A stretch of 64,000 nucleotides of DNA from an uncultured Methanobrevibacter sp. (GTDB lineage Archaea; Methanobacteriota; Methanobacteria; Methanobacteriales; Methanobacteriaceae), in the NCBI RefSeq assembly GCF_947170395.1, contig NZ_CAMVTE010000005.1:1-64000 (forward strand), written 5' to 3'. The notes beneath the pieces are model-generated. The model did no database searches. It saw only the letters and a list, made by a program, of their open reading frames with translations, and was not told the DNA's origin. Within the stretch, counting starts at the first letter, position 1; every line of letters begins with the position of its first letter. Positions 17,370 through 29,810 of this stretch are shown here, in pieces. The position numbers were made by a program, and so were the translations under genes.

Positions 17370-18920
17370 TCAAAAACTAAATAATGAAACTTGTTTGTCA
17401 GTTTTCTTTTTATCTTTTTTTTCATCAGATTTTTCTTCTCTGACAGGTTCTTCTTCAATAATGTCTTTGGAAGGTTTTTCATCAGATTTTTCTTCTCTGA
17501 CAGGTTCTTCTTCAACGTCTTTGGAAGGTTTTTCATCTTGCGCTTCGATTCCGGGAATTTCAAATGGAAGCTCGTCTTCAACTTTATCAGGGACTTCTTC
17601 AACAACGGTATTCATCATCTGATTTTGAAGCTCTTCAAATCTCCTGTCACGTTCCTCAACCCTCATTTGAGCTTTCTGCTTTTCCATTTTGGTAATTACC
17701 TTTTTAGGAATCTTTTTGGATCTGAACCTTTTTATTTCAGTATCTTCAAGTTCCAAAAAGTCTGAAATTTCCCAGGCAAGCTCATCGTTTTTAAACATTA
17801 TTTCAAGATAAGGAAACATTGAAATGGCTATTGCATGTGAAATGTGCATTTTTTCAGACATTTTTTCGGCAATTGCATCTCTTAGGTTTCTTTTGCCTCT
17901 GTTACGTCCCATTAATGTAAATATTGTTGGAGTTTGGATTTTTGTGAATTTTTTATAGGTTTCCTTTTTGGAGGAACTTACTCCGATTCCCATAAAGTCA
18001 CTTGCATATCTCCAGTAACCGTAATTTCTGCTGCTTCGGGCTCTTCCAAAGTATAAGTCAGCTTTTGCAATGTTTTCATATGCCTTTTTGATTTCATTCT
18101 TTTTGGTGTATTCCCTTGGAATGTTTTCTGCAATGTATTCCATTACCAGGGTTGGGTCTTCATCGACTCTCAATGCCTCCCTCACATGCTGAGGATTTTT
18201 GCTTTTTAAAACACCTGTTATTGCATTGAAAATATCTGAGCGGTCATCTTTTATTCTTAAATCTTCAACGGCTTTTGGTTCCAGCACTTCATCCTTGTCT
18301 GCCAATGCCTGCAGGGTATTGATTGCTGAACGCAAGTCTCCATTTGATTTTTTTGCAATTAATTCAAGCGCTTTTGGATTTGCTTTAATTTCTTCCTTTT
18401 GAGCTATCTCTTTTAAAGCCTTTCTGATAGTCGGGCTTCTGATTTTAGGCATTTTGATGACAGTACATTTTGGTTTGATTGATTGCAGGCGTTTTGAGTA
18501 GAAATCATTTGCCATTAAAATCATTGGGTGTTTGGAGTTTTTTATAATCTCTCCAATTGCTCTAACTCCTCCACGGTCATTGGTTCCATGAATACCGTCA
18601 ACCTCGTCCATAATGATTAGCTTATAGTCATCACCGAAAAGTGATCTTGAAGCTGAAGACTCTCCGATTGTACTTTTAATAACGTCTTGGGAACGTTTGT
18701 CACTTGCATTTAGCTCAATGTGTTCTGAAAATTCCTTTGCAATGACAAGTGCAAGGGTGGTCTTTCCAATCCCCGGAGGTCCAACTAGAAGTAGGGGTTG
18801 TTGGGGATTTCCTTTTTTCCAGCTTTCAACCCAGTCCTGGATTATTTTTTTCTCTTTATTGTTACCGACTACTTCATCCAAGGTCTGCGGTCGGTATTTG
18901 TCAGTCCATAACATTTCCAT
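17370..18920 (-). CDS. rfcL: Replication factor C large subunit
   Basis: Large subunit of the clamp loader that opens PCNA at primer ends. AAA+ motifs: Walker [13 protein letters not shown] (about 45), Walker B DEVDGI (about 112), then the RFC collar. The C-terminus is acidic and carries two near-identical 18-19-residue repeats built on EKPSKD...[11 protein letters not shown] (DNA repeat 17418-17530), and ends with QVSLFSF, a PCNA-interacting PIP box. The start is ATG 18920 or ATG 18914. It lies 3 bases after rfcS, forming one operon. Confidence 0.96.
   Translation of the reverse strand: MEMLWTDKYRPQTLDEVVGNNKEKKIIQDWVESWKKGNPQQPLLLVGPPGIGKTTLALVIAKEFSEHIELNASDKRSQDVIKSTIGESSASRSLFGDDYKLIIMDEVDGIHGTNDRGGVRAIGEIIKNSKHPMILMANDFYSKRLQSIKPKCTVIKMPKIRSPTIRKALKEIAQKEEIKANPKALELIAKKSNGDLRSAINTLQALADKDEVLEPKAVEDLRIKDDRSDIFNAITGVLKSKNPQHVREALRVDEDPTLVMEYIAENIPREYTKKNEIKKAYENIAKADLYFGRARSSRNYGYWRYASDFMGIGVSSSKKETYKKFTKIQTPTIFTLMGRNRGKRNLRDAIAEKMSEKMHISHAIAISMFPYLEIMFKNDELAWEISDFLELEDTEIKRFRSKKIPKKVITKMEKQKAQMRVEERDRRFEELQNQMMNTVVEEVPDKVEDELPFEIPGIEAQDEKPSKDVEEEPVREEKSDEKPSKDIIEEEPVREEKSDEKKDKKKTDKQVSLFSF
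17418..17530 (-). repeat. Tandem coding repeat in rfcL tail
   Basis: Two copies (54 and 57 bases) of nearly identical sequence encoding the acidic-basic linker before the PIP box. The units differ by one inserted codon (DV versus DII). This suggests slippage-driven length change in a disordered linker. Confidence 0.85.
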
Positions 18921-18923
18921 ACC

Positions 18924-19871
18924 TTAAATGAATTTGGTTAGTAAAGCTTCAAGTTGTATTCTTGGATTTGCTCCTTCCCTTATTCTAAAATCACATTCTG
19001 CGATTGAATTAATCAAATCAATGTAAAAGTCAGGTTCCATTTTGCCGTCAACAACTCTTTTTGAAACCTCCTGATAGATTTGGGTAACCATATCTTCTCC
19101 GCTTGTTCCCTGCAAAACCATGGTTTCCCTTAGGATTGTTCTTGCACCTAAAAAGTCACCCATAAGTGCCTTGTTGATCATGTTTCCAATTTCCTGCGGT
19201 TTTGCTTTGGATACCACTTCATAAACGGATTCTTCTGTAATGGCTTCTCCTTCGGAAGCGGCAGCCTGAAGTACGTTAACTGCCTTACGCATGTCTCCTT
19301 CTGCAAAGTAGACTATTGTTTCAAGGCCTTTGTCGTCTGCTTCAAAGCCTTCACTTTCACATATGAACTGTAATCTTTCCTTTATCTCTTCACCTTTGAT
19401 TGGAGCGAATCTGAATATTGCGCATCTTGACTGGATAGGGTCGATGATTTTTGAGGAGTAGTTACATGAAAGTATAAATGAGGCGGTTTTTGTATACATT
19501 TCCATTTCACGCCTTAAAGCGTGCTGTGCATCCTTGGTCATGTTGTCTACTTCATCCAAAAAGATTATCCTGAACGGAGCGCCAACCGGTTTGAGTCTGC
19601 AGAAGTTTTTAATGCGGTCCCTTACTGTATCGATTCCTCTTGCATCGGACGCATTTAACTCCAAAAAGTTTTGTCTCCAGTATTCTCCGAGAATTGATTT
19701 TACAAGTGCCAGGGCTGTTGTGGTTTTTCCAACACCTGCCGGGCCGGTAAACATTAAATTGGGCATGCTTTCTTCGCCTACATATTTTTCAAGTCTGGCA
19801 ATGATTTGTTTTTGTCCTACGATGTCTTCTAATTTTTGTGGTCTATATTTTTCTACCCATGGTCCGCTCAT
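18924..19871 (-). CDS. rfcS: Replication factor C small subunit
   Basis: Small clamp-loader subunit, present in four copies per archaeal RFC. AAA+ motifs are complete: Walker [13 protein letters not shown] (about 43), Walker B LDEVDNMT (about 108) and the arginine-finger SRC motif (QSRCAIFRF, about 148). Length 315 residues. First gene of the rfcS-rfcL operon. Confidence 0.97.
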   Translation of the reverse strand: MSGPWVEKYRPQKLEDIVGQKQIIARLEKYVGEESMPNLMFTGPAGVGKTTTALALVKSILGEYWRQNFLELNASDARGIDTVRDRIKNFCRLKPVGAPFRIIFLDEVDNMTKDAQHALRREMEMYTKTASFILSCNYSSKIIDPIQSRCAIFRFAPIKGEEIKERLQFICESEGFEADDKGLETIVYFAEGDMRKAVNVLQAAASEGEAITEESVYEVVSKAKPQEIGNMINKALMGDFLGARTILRETMVLQGTSGEDMVTQIYQEVSKRVVDGKMEPDFYIDLINSIAECDFRIREGANPRIQLEALLTKFI

Positions 19872-20008
19872 TTAATCACCATTTCGTTACTGTAATTTTG
19901 TATGTTTTAGGTTGATAATTAACTTTTGGTTAATGTTTTTATATTGGGTTGGATTATATATAATGTAATTGAAAGAGTATTTGAAGAGTAATATCTTGAG
20001 GTGTTAAA

Positions 20009-20968
20009 ATGAAAGGTACATGGAAACTCAGATTAAGAATGATGCTTACCTATATGCTAATGTTTTCCATTGTATATTTCCTTGTCCTGCTTGTAGGCTG
20101 GTATTTAGGAATTCAAAGGTGGACGTTGTATGCAGCCGTGAGCATAATAATTGTATTTTTACAGTATTGGTTTGGACCTTCTATAGTAAAACGTTCAATG
20201 AATGTAAGGCCATTGTCTGAAGCCGAAGCGCCTCATATTCACAAAATGGTGGCCGAACTTGCTCAGGAAGCAGGTGTTCCAAAACCTGAAATCGGATTGT
20301 CAGAAATCAATATCCCGAATGCGTTTGCATATGGAAGGTCATCCAGAAGCGGACACATTGCAATTACCCGTCCGATTTTGGGATTGCTTGACTATGAAGA
20401 GTTAAGGGCTGTTTTAGGCCATGAAATGGGTCATATCAAACATAATGACATGGCAGTAACTGCAGCAGTTAGTGTAATTCCAATGATTTGCTATTACATT
20501 GCATTGTCATTCATGTTTTCAGGAGACAGCAGGAACGGTAACGCATTCATAATTGGAATTGTGGGTTATTTATTCTATCTTCTTGGACAGGTGTTGGTAT
20601 TGTTCATTTCAAGAACAAGGGAATACTATGCCGATGAGGCCAGTGTGGAGCTGGGAAATCGTCCGGCAGCACTGGTGTCTGCATTATATAAATTGTCCTA
20701 TGGGGCAGCAAGATGCAGCAAGGAAACAATCGATGAGGTTAATACCAACAGGGCTTTCTTTGTAAATGACATCAACAATGCAAAACATGACGTAACTGAT
20801 TTCCAGCAAATAGACTTCGACGGTGATGGAAAAATCTCTGATGAGGAGTTAAGAAGATTAGCCAATTCAGATGTGAAAATTTCCACAAAAAATGGGCTTA
20901 TGGAATTGCTGTCAACTCACCCGGATTCCTTAAAAAGAGTTAAAAGATTGGCAGAACTTGAAAATTAG
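20009..20968 (+). CDS. htpX: HtpX-like M48 membrane protease with an EF-hand loop
   Basis: Membrane zinc protease involved in turnover of damaged membrane proteins. Two N-terminal membrane segments (about 13-55), the HExxH motif GHEMGHIKHND (about 138), further hydrophobic segments (145-200) and the third ligand in REYYADEAS (about 212). Unusual is a near-perfect calcium-binding EF-hand loop, DFDGDGKISDEE, at about 270-281 between the catalytic domain and the conserved C-terminal STHPDSLKRVKRL. A trmI gene follows after 9 bases, suggesting co-transcription. Confidence 0.92.
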   Translation: MKGTWKLRLRMMLTYMLMFSIVYFLVLLVGWYLGIQRWTLYAAVSIIIVFLQYWFGPSIVKRSMNVRPLSEAEAPHIHKMVAELAQEAGVPKPEIGLSEINIPNAFAYGRSSRSGHIAITRPILGLLDYEELRAVLGHEMGHIKHNDMAVTAAVSVIPMICYYIALSFMFSGDSRNGNAFIIGIVGYLFYLLGQVLVLFISRTREYYADEASVELGNRPAALVSALYKLSYGAARCSKETIDEVNTNRAFFVNDINNAKHDVTDFQQIDFDGDGKISDEELRRLANSDVKISTKNGLMELLSTHPDSLKRVKRLAELEN

Positions 20969-20977
20969 GTGTAATTT

Positions 20978-21709
20978 ATGAAAATGATTTTAGATGAACG
21001 TGGTAAAAAGTATGTTTTGAAAGCTGGAGAACAATTTGAAAGTGATTTGGGGATTGTTTCATCCCAGGATTTGGATGATGCGCAAGTAGGCGATGAAATT
21101 GAAAGCCATCTTGGCCACGCATTTAAAGTCATTAAGCCCAACATCAACGATTTCATAGACGTGATGGAAAGGAGATGTTCAATACTTCTTAAGAAAGATA
21201 TTGGTTATGTTTTGGCCCATACCGGTCTGGGTGCAGGAGCCCGTGTTGTCGATGCGGGAACCGGTGCAGGAGCAATAGCATTGAACTTTGGAAATGTCGT
21301 AGGTCCCGAAGGACATGTCTATACCTATGAAATACGTGAGGATTTTGCACAAATCGCTCAGAAAAACATAGATAACTTTGGAATTGAAAACATCACGGTT
21401 AAAAACAAAAACGTCAAGGATGGAATTGATGAAAATGACATTGATTTGGTCTTTTTGGACTTACCGAAGCCGTTTGAAATATTTGAGGATGTTTGGGAGT
21501 CACTTAATGTCGGAGGATGGCTTGCGGTATATGCACCTTATATCGACCAGGCAAAACTGTCTTACAGAATCGCTAAAAAGGTAGGATTTTACGATATTGA
21601 CATAAGTGAAATTCTACAGCGTGGTCTGGAGATTAGAACTCAAGGGGTAAGACCGAAGACCCGTATGGTTGGTCATAGTGGTTATTTGCTGTTTGCAAGA
21701 AAATTATAA
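20978..21709 (+). CDS. trmI: tRNA (adenine-N1)-methyltransferase TrmI
   Basis: SAM-dependent methyltransferase that makes 1-methyladenosine at tRNA position 58 (and 57 in some archaea). The SAM-binding glycine motif VVDAGTGAGAIAL (about 91), the acidic EIRED and the catalytic-region FLDLPKPFE (about 150) are present, after an N-terminal barrel. ATG 20978 gives MKMIL; the ATG at 20984 is also possible. Likely co-transcribed with htpX. Confidence 0.92.
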   Translation: MKMILDERGKKYVLKAGEQFESDLGIVSSQDLDDAQVGDEIESHLGHAFKVIKPNINDFIDVMERRCSILLKKDIGYVLAHTGLGAGARVVDAGTGAGAIALNFGNVVGPEGHVYTYEIREDFAQIAQKNIDNFGIENITVKNKNVKDGIDENDIDLVFLDLPKPFEIFEDVWESLNVGGWLAVYAPYIDQAKLSYRIAKKVGFYDIDISEILQRGLEIRTQGVRPKTRMVGHSGYLLFARKL

Positions 21710-21743
21710 TTTTAAACTTGAAAATCTTTAGAGGTATGAATTT

Positions 21744-22505
21744 ATGCCGATGGCTGTTGTTAAAGGTTCTCTCAAATATTGTCTTGAAAACAAACCGTTC
21801 TTTCTTTTTGTATTTATAGTATTTTTTAGTTTGGAATATGTATTGGACATTTTTTTCTATCCTGTTTATGGTGTAGGCATGTGGATATTTTTTATCCTTA
21901 TTATGGGATATGGTCTGCAGATAATTGAGGATGTAATTAATGGAGGTACCAGACTGCCTAAGATAATGCCTAAAAAGGTAGTGGTCTTGGGATTAAAAGG
22001 AGCGGTAATTAATCTCTTTTATATTCTTATTCAGTTTGCGTTGTTGAGTATAGTTGCTGTGAATCTGAATTTTCCGATTTTTGAACTTGAAGAGTTATTT
22101 TTGGATTTTGACAATACCTTAACTTTAATGTTTACTCATGATGTGGTTTCATTCACTATTTTTATGGTTTCCGGATTTGTAATATCCTATGTTGCAACAT
22201 TTTTCATGGAGCTGTCTTTAGCGAGGCTGGCTGATGGGGGACAGCTTAGAAAATCATTCAATTTCCCTAAAATCAAACATGCCATCGACATTATAGGATG
22301 GAAAAACTATACAATCGGATATACGAAGATTATTCTGGTAGTCGTTGCTTTTTCTTATATCAATAGGCTATTTGATCCGGTTTTGGGTTTGAATGTTATT
22401 GTAGGTGCCATTTCAATATTCGTATCATTCATTGTTGAATATCGGGGTATGGGAATGGTGTATAAAGTGTATACTGACAACAGAAATAAGGCAAATTTGA
22501 ACTAA
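21744..22505 (+). CDS. DUF4013 membrane protein
   Basis: 253-residue polytopic membrane protein of the DUF4013 family, common in Methanobacteriales and of unknown function. About five to six hydrophobic segments, with the family region MGYGLQIIEDVINGGTRLP between the second and third. A second family member is at 25285. ATG 21750 is an alternative start. Confidence 0.8.
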   Translation: MPMAVVKGSLKYCLENKPFFLFVFIVFFSLEYVLDIFFYPVYGVGMWIFFILIMGYGLQIIEDVINGGTRLPKIMPKKVVVLGLKGAVINLFYILIQFALLSIVAVNLNFPIFELEELFLDFDNTLTLMFTHDVVSFTIFMVSGFVISYVATFFMELSLARLADGGQLRKSFNFPKIKHAIDIIGWKNYTIGYTKIILVVVAFSYINRLFDPVLGLNVIVGAISIFVSFIVEYRGMGMVYKVYTDNRNKANLN

Positions 22506-22563
22506 ACTATTTAATTATACAAAAACAAATATAGTCTTATCAAATTTTGTTTGGAGAAAATTT

Positions 22564-23607
22564 ATGGGTAAGACTAGGATAGAATGGATTGACCTTGTTC
22601 GGGCAGTAGCTATTTTGACTGTTTTGTATATTCACGCTACCGATGGAATATACATAATCTCTTCTGATGCAATAACAAATTATACAATCTATTCAAGGAT
22701 TTTTAATTTCGCATCTCTTTTCATTGGCCGTATAGGGGTTCCGTTCTTTTTAATGATTACTGGTTATCTGTTACTTGATAGGTCTTATGACGACAGCAGA
22801 ACTCAAAGGTTTTGGGAAAAGAATTGTAAGGGTCTGATTATTGTTACCGTGATTTGGGCAATAATCTATGTTATCAGTTTGCAGTTTGTAACTGTGGGAA
22901 GTGGTCAGGTAAACTTTGCAGAAGCCGGAACACTGTTCTTCTCTCACATGTGGTACATGCCGATGATTATTGGAATGTATCTTTCCATGCCATTTGTTGC
23001 AAGTGCCCTAAAGCACTTTGAAGTAGATACAGTTTATCAGGCAACCATTGTATTTACACTTTTGGCGTTCCTACTGCCGTTTGTCACACTTGTCTGTGAC
23101 ATGAATGGAATTAGCGGGGTTACCCTACAATACTGTTTGGGCTTTAGTGGCGGAATCTATGGAGTATATATTATTTTAGGATATCTGGTTAAAAAAGGCA
23201 AATTTAAGCATATTGACAGCTATAAGTTGTGGATACTTGCCATAATTTCATTTTTAATTTGTGTCGGATTCCAATATTATGCATTTGTTATTAACTACGA
23301 TTTCTTCCTGTGGTATGAATTCCCATTCATTTTACTTGGGTCATTTGCACTGTTTGAGCTGTGTTCAAGAAAAGGCAGTGTCAGATTCTACAGCGGAGTT
23401 AAGGTATTGTCCAAATATTCATTTGCAGTATTTTTAATACATAACCTGTTCAGATTGCCTTTGCTTCCATTTATTGTTGTCCTGCCATTTGCAGAACCGG
23501 TCAAAGCTATTATACTTTGGATTTTATTGATAATCTTCAGTTTTACCGCTGCAGCAATTATTTATAGAATTCCAAGGTTTGGAAAATACATTTTATATAT
23601 GAGATAA
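22564..23607 (+). CDS. Acyltransferase 3 family membrane protein
   Basis: Integral membrane acyltransferase (OafA/WecH type) with about ten membrane spans. The family start is clear (RIEWIDLVRAVAILTVLYIHA, containing the conserved His), as are FFLMITGYLLL and HMWYMPMIIGMYL. Such enzymes O-acetylate cell-surface polysaccharides; a role in the methanogen envelope is inferred. Monocistronic, ended by a clear hairpin terminator. Confidence 0.9.
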   Translation: MGKTRIEWIDLVRAVAILTVLYIHATDGIYIISSDAITNYTIYSRIFNFASLFIGRIGVPFFLMITGYLLLDRSYDDSRTQRFWEKNCKGLIIVTVIWAIIYVISLQFVTVGSGQVNFAEAGTLFFSHMWYMPMIIGMYLSMPFVASALKHFEVDTVYQATIVFTLLAFLLPFVTLVCDMNGISGVTLQYCLGFSGGIYGVYIILGYLVKKGKFKHIDSYKLWILAIISFLICVGFQYYAFVINYDFFLWYEFPFILLGSFALFELCSRKGSVRFYSGVKVLSKYSFAVFLIHNLFRLPLLPFIVVLPFAEPVKAIILWILLIIFSFTAAAIIYRIPRFGKYILYMR

Positions 23608-23626
23608 TTTCCATTATCTCTTTTTT
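23601..23626 (+). terminator. Terminator hairpin after acyltransferase gene
   Basis: Perfect eight-base stem GAGATAAT / ATTATCTC with a four-base loop, followed by six T. It begins within the last codons of the acyltransferase gene. Confidence 0.7.
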
Positions 23627-23772
23627 CTTATTTTGGGTATTTTTCAGATGTATTTTAATTAAATCTTAATATATTTCAATTTGTTAAAAATGCAATATTT
23701 GCCTCACACTGTAAAAATTATTTATAATGAAATTAAAAATATGATTGACGAAAGAATTATTCGGGTGCAATC

Positions 23773-24372
23773 ATGAATTACAAACAAGTTATAATAATTG
23801 TTTTAATAGTTGTCATTATTGCCATTTGGGGAGGTCTTGCCTTTTCACATTTCGGCACTGGTGAAAAAGCTACAGAAATAACCTTTTTAAGCAATAACAC
23901 TATTAAAAATGGCGATAATGTCGAATTTGAACTTAAAGATGATCAGGGCAATCCCCTTTCCGGCCAACAGGTAACAATTTTATATGGTGACGGAAATAAA
24001 ACTGAAAATTATTCCATTGTTACGGACGCTAACGGTAAAGGATATCTGACATTGTCCAATGAGGATGCCGGCAATCACACTATAACTGTAAAATATGCTG
24101 GTAACGACAAATATAAATCTTCCAGTGCCCGTACAACAATAACAATTGAGGAAGAAGCATCTGAAGACACTGCAACATACCAAAGCAGCTATTCAAGTGA
24201 CAATACTCAATCTTCATCATCCAGCTCATCATCCAGTGATTCAGTTCACTATGATTCAAATTATAACGTCTACTATAATGATGAAGGAGTTGTTGTAAGC
24301 GGATCAAACAAAGGATCTTCAGTTGATTCAGTAAGGCAAAGTGGCAGTGAACATGCAAAGGATTTTGAATAG
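23773..24372 (+). CDS. Membrane-anchored single Ig-like-domain protein
   Basis: 199 residues: an N-terminal membrane anchor or signal (residues 4-26, VIIIVLIVVIIAIWGGLAF), one bacterial Ig-like (Big) domain of about 85 residues (NGDNVEFELKDDQGNPLSG ... HTITVKYAGNDKYKSS) and a Ser-rich, probably disordered tail. Adhesin-like surface proteins with this repeat are abundant in Methanobrevibacter; the large protein at 39619 carries related domains. A binding partner cannot be predicted. Confidence 0.75.
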   Translation: MNYKQVIIIVLIVVIIAIWGGLAFSHFGTGEKATEITFLSNNTIKNGDNVEFELKDDQGNPLSGQQVTILYGDGNKTENYSIVTDANGKGYLTLSNEDAGNHTITVKYAGNDKYKSSSARTTITIEEEASEDTATYQSSYSSDNTQSSSSSSSSSDSVHYDSNYNVYYNDEGVVVSGSNKGSSVDSVRQSGSEHAKDFE

Positions 24373-24378
24373 TTGGAG

Positions 24379-25245
24379 TTAACTCTCTGACAATTCCTTT
24401 TCTATTTGCCTAAATGCTTTTTTTGCCTCAGGAATGGGGAATAGCGGATATATGTGAAACTGCCCTTCTCCTGTAATTAATTTTACATCTACATTACTAT
24501 TTTTAAGTTTTTCCACATATTTTAAAATATCTTTGTAAAATATCTCGTCGTTTCCGGCAAAAATAAGAGTTTTTGAAAGTCCGGTGCTGTCTCCAAAGGT
24601 TGGACTTACCCTATAGTCTTTTGTATCGAGCTTGCCTGCCCATGACTTGCCGATTTGCTTTAAACCTATTTCGCCCAGAATCGGATCGTTTTCACTGTCA
24701 TAGGGGGTGTTGTCCATGGAAATGTCCACCCATGGTGAAAATACGACAATATGGTCTGGCTGAGATAGGCCGATTGTTTTTAGGTATTGTGCAAATGACA
24801 ATACGAATCCGCCTCCGGCCGAGTCGCCCATCAATGTGATGTTTTTGTTGGTTTGAAGTATGTAATTATATAATCCTGTGACTGCCTCAAAAGTTTCGTC
24901 CCATTTATGCAAAGGAGCGAGTCCGTAAACAGGTGCAAGTACAAATGCATCTAATTTTCGTGATAGCTTCAAGCAATATAAATGATGCTGGTAGTTAATT
25001 TCATTTACATATGCTCCACCATGTAGATAGAGTATTATTTTTTTAGATTTTTCTTTATTTCCATATGTGAAAACCTGCATTCCGTTAAAGTCAAAACTTT
25101 TGAAAATGCTTTTAGGGGGTTTGGGGTGTTTGTGTGACCTTTCGGATAGGAATTCATCAACAGCCTCTTTCGAATCCATATATTTGGGCTTTGTAAACTT
25201 TAAAATTAGCTTGGCAATTTTTGAGATAAGTGATGGGGCCGTCAT
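24379..25245 (-). CDS. Alpha/beta hydrolase, hormone-sensitive-lipase-like esterase
   Basis: 288-residue serine hydrolase with the HSL-family oxyanion motif HGGAY (about 75-79), nucleophile elbow GDSAGGGF (Ser about 143) and a candidate acid-base pair in the C-terminus (NDEI, FHIYPLF). It has no signal peptide; the N-terminal SLISKIAKLILKF may be amphipathic. The substrate is unknown; family members hydrolyse short-chain esters. Stands alone; its stop is 6 bases from the convergent Ig-like gene. Confidence 0.87.
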   Translation of the reverse strand: MTAPSLISKIAKLILKFTKPKYMDSKEAVDEFLSERSHKHPKPPKSIFKSFDFNGMQVFTYGNKEKSKKIILYLHGGAYVNEINYQHHLYCLKLSRKLDAFVLAPVYGLAPLHKWDETFEAVTGLYNYILQTNKNITLMGDSAGGGFVLSFAQYLKTIGLSQPDHIVVFSPWVDISMDNTPYDSENDPILGEIGLKQIGKSWAGKLDTKDYRVSPTFGDSTGLSKTLIFAGNDEIFYKDILKYVEKLKNSNVDVKLITGEGQFHIYPLFPIPEAKKAFRQIEKELSES

Positions 25246-25284
25246 GATATCAAAAAATTAAAAAAAGAAAAAAAGGAAGTTTAT

Positions 25285-26004
25285 TTATACTCCAGAGTAT
25301 AATAAACCTGTTCCTCTTGCAATGAAGAAAGTAGCGTAAACTCCTAAAATACCCATTAAGATTCCGCCGATAGTCGGATTCAATTTTGAGATGATTGACA
25401 CAACTAAACCTAACAGGAATATTATTATAAATGAAAGTATAATGAATAAAACGAGTTTAACTGGTCCTACTTTTGAAATGTCGCCAATTGCTTCACCGAT
25501 ACTTAAAGCATAACCTAAATCTTCGGTTTTAGCTAATCTGCATTGGCCCATCATTGCTGCTAAAGCAAATATGATAACTAATATGGCAGTTATAAGGCCA
25601 GATAACCAGTGCTGGAAGAAAATTGCTAAAATTGCACCAATGATAATTGGGATGAGGAAGTAAACGATGTATACAACAAATAATTTAACTCCATTTATAA
25701 ATTGTCTTATAAAGTCAATTTCAGGACCTCTATCTTCTCTGTTGATTCCATATTTGACAATGTCCAATTCATAACCATAAATCATAAATCCAAGTAAAAC
25801 TGCGATTATGATTCCGATAATTCCTGATCCTAATGCTGCCAGTACATTGTTTAAAGCAACACTTGCGCTAATAGCACCAACAGTTCCGGCAGTTGCAATT
25901 CCTAAAATAATTCCTAAAATTACATATATTATCAATGCTTTAATATTTTGCAGAGGATACATTAAAGCATCACTGAATATTTCACCTAATTCCATTTTGT
26001 TCAC
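25285..26004 (-). CDS. DUF4013 membrane protein
   Basis: 239-residue membrane protein with about six hydrophobic segments rich in Ile, Leu and Gly and the family segment LGFMIYGYELDIVKYGINRED. Related in architecture to the protein at 21744. Function unknown. Monocistronic; a candidate ribosome site (AGGTGA) lies just before ATG 26004. Confidence 0.78.
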   Translation of the reverse strand: MNKMELGEIFSDALMYPLQNIKALIIYVILGIILGIATAGTVGAISASVALNNVLAALGSGIIGIIIAVLLGFMIYGYELDIVKYGINREDRGPEIDFIRQFINGVKLFVVYIVYFLIPIIIGAILAIFFQHWLSGLITAILVIIFALAAMMGQCRLAKTEDLGYALSIGEAIGDISKVGPVKLVLFIILSFIIIFLLGLVVSIISKLNPTIGGILMGILGVYATFFIARGTGLLYSGV

Positions 26005-26098
26005 CTTTTAAATTTGGTTCGTTAAATTAAGATAATATTAGTATGAAAATAATATTATTTAAAATATTGAGTAATCATATTACTAAAAAAATAAAGGT

Positions 26099-26118
26099 GT
26101 AGATGATAGGTCATCTAC
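26099..26118 (-). terminator. Terminator hairpin after Cna-B gene
   Basis: Perfect eight-base stem GTAGATGA / TCATCTAC with a four-base loop; on the minus strand it is followed by a T-rich tract. It directly abuts the stop of the Cna-B protein gene. Confidence 0.65.
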
Positions 26119-26835
26119 CTAATTGTTTTTTCGTGTAAATAGAACAACTGCTATAACAATTACAATTAAAACTAAAACAATGATTGGAATACCAGTGTTT
26201 CTTAAGTCATTCTTTGTAACGTTTGGTTTTTTATCCTCTTTTTTCGGTTCTTGCTTTACATTTTTTGAAGAATCCTGCTTTTTAGTCACGGTTGTTGTAT
26301 TTTTGTCCTCTTCTCCTGTAGCTGTGGTATTTTTAGGAGTATCTTCACTAGCATTATTTCCATCATCGGTTCCGCTTGCAGTCTCATTTTCAGCTCCTGT
26401 TAGAGTTTCATTTTCAGCTACACCCAATGTTGTGTTTTCACTGGTGTTGTCTTGAGAAGCTCCCAATACATCGGAATTAAAAGTGTTTGTGATTACAAAT
26501 CCTTCTGAAGCACTTCCCTTTATTGAAACTGAATAGTTGGAAAGTTCACTTTCGTTTACAGAATAGCTTCCTTCATCTTCAACTTCAAAGGTAGCTGACC
26601 AGGAGTTGGATGGACTTAATGTTTCTTTATCAACGATTTTACCGTCTTTAATAAGATTCACAGTAATCGAATCAGGTCTTTGGCTTGTTTGGCCATCGTC
26701 GTTCCATTTGATTTTGACTGAAATTTTTTGGACAGTACTGTTTTCTTCGCCGGAAGTGTCTTCTGCTGAAGCAAAACCGATATATGCCAGTAAAAAAATC
26801 GCAACTAAAAATATTGTAAACAATTTCTTATTCAT
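26119..26835 (-). CDS. Secreted Cna-B-domain surface protein with C-terminal anchor
   Basis: 238 residues. N-terminal signal peptide (KLFTIFLVAIFLLAYIGFASA), one Cna B-type domain (about 37-115: VKIKWNDDGQTSQRPDSITVNL ... NYSVSIKG), a Thr/Asn/Glu-rich stalk with ENETLTGAENETASG-type repeats, and a C-terminal membrane anchor (IPIIVLVLIVIVIAVVLF) followed by RKNN. This is an archaeal cell-wall-spanning adhesin design. The stalk has many N-x-S/T sites suitable for N-glycosylation. Confidence 0.82.
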   Translation of the reverse strand: MNKKLFTIFLVAIFLLAYIGFASAEDTSGEENSTVQKISVKIKWNDDGQTSQRPDSITVNLIKDGKIVDKETLSPSNSWSATFEVEDEGSYSVNESELSNYSVSIKGSASEGFVITNTFNSDVLGASQDNTSENTTLGVAENETLTGAENETASGTDDGNNASEDTPKNTTATGEEDKNTTTVTKKQDSSKNVKQEPKKEDKKPNVTKNDLRNTGIPIIVLVLIVIVIAVVLFTRKNN

Positions 26836-26944
26836 GATTTCAACACCTGCTTTACGTTGGTTAAATTATAAGCAGGATGATATTTAATTGTTTTTAAAAA
26901 AGTGATGTTAAAGTAAAAAAATAGAAAATGAGGAATAAAATTAA

Positions 26945-29800
<2,856 letters not shown>

Positions 29801-29810
29801 CAAATCACCA

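Noticed and set aside
17347-17765. Plus-strand open frames rich in Ser and Phe opposite rfcL.
   Set aside because: They are antisense shadows of the Glu/Lys repeat tail of rfcL with no ribosome site of their own.
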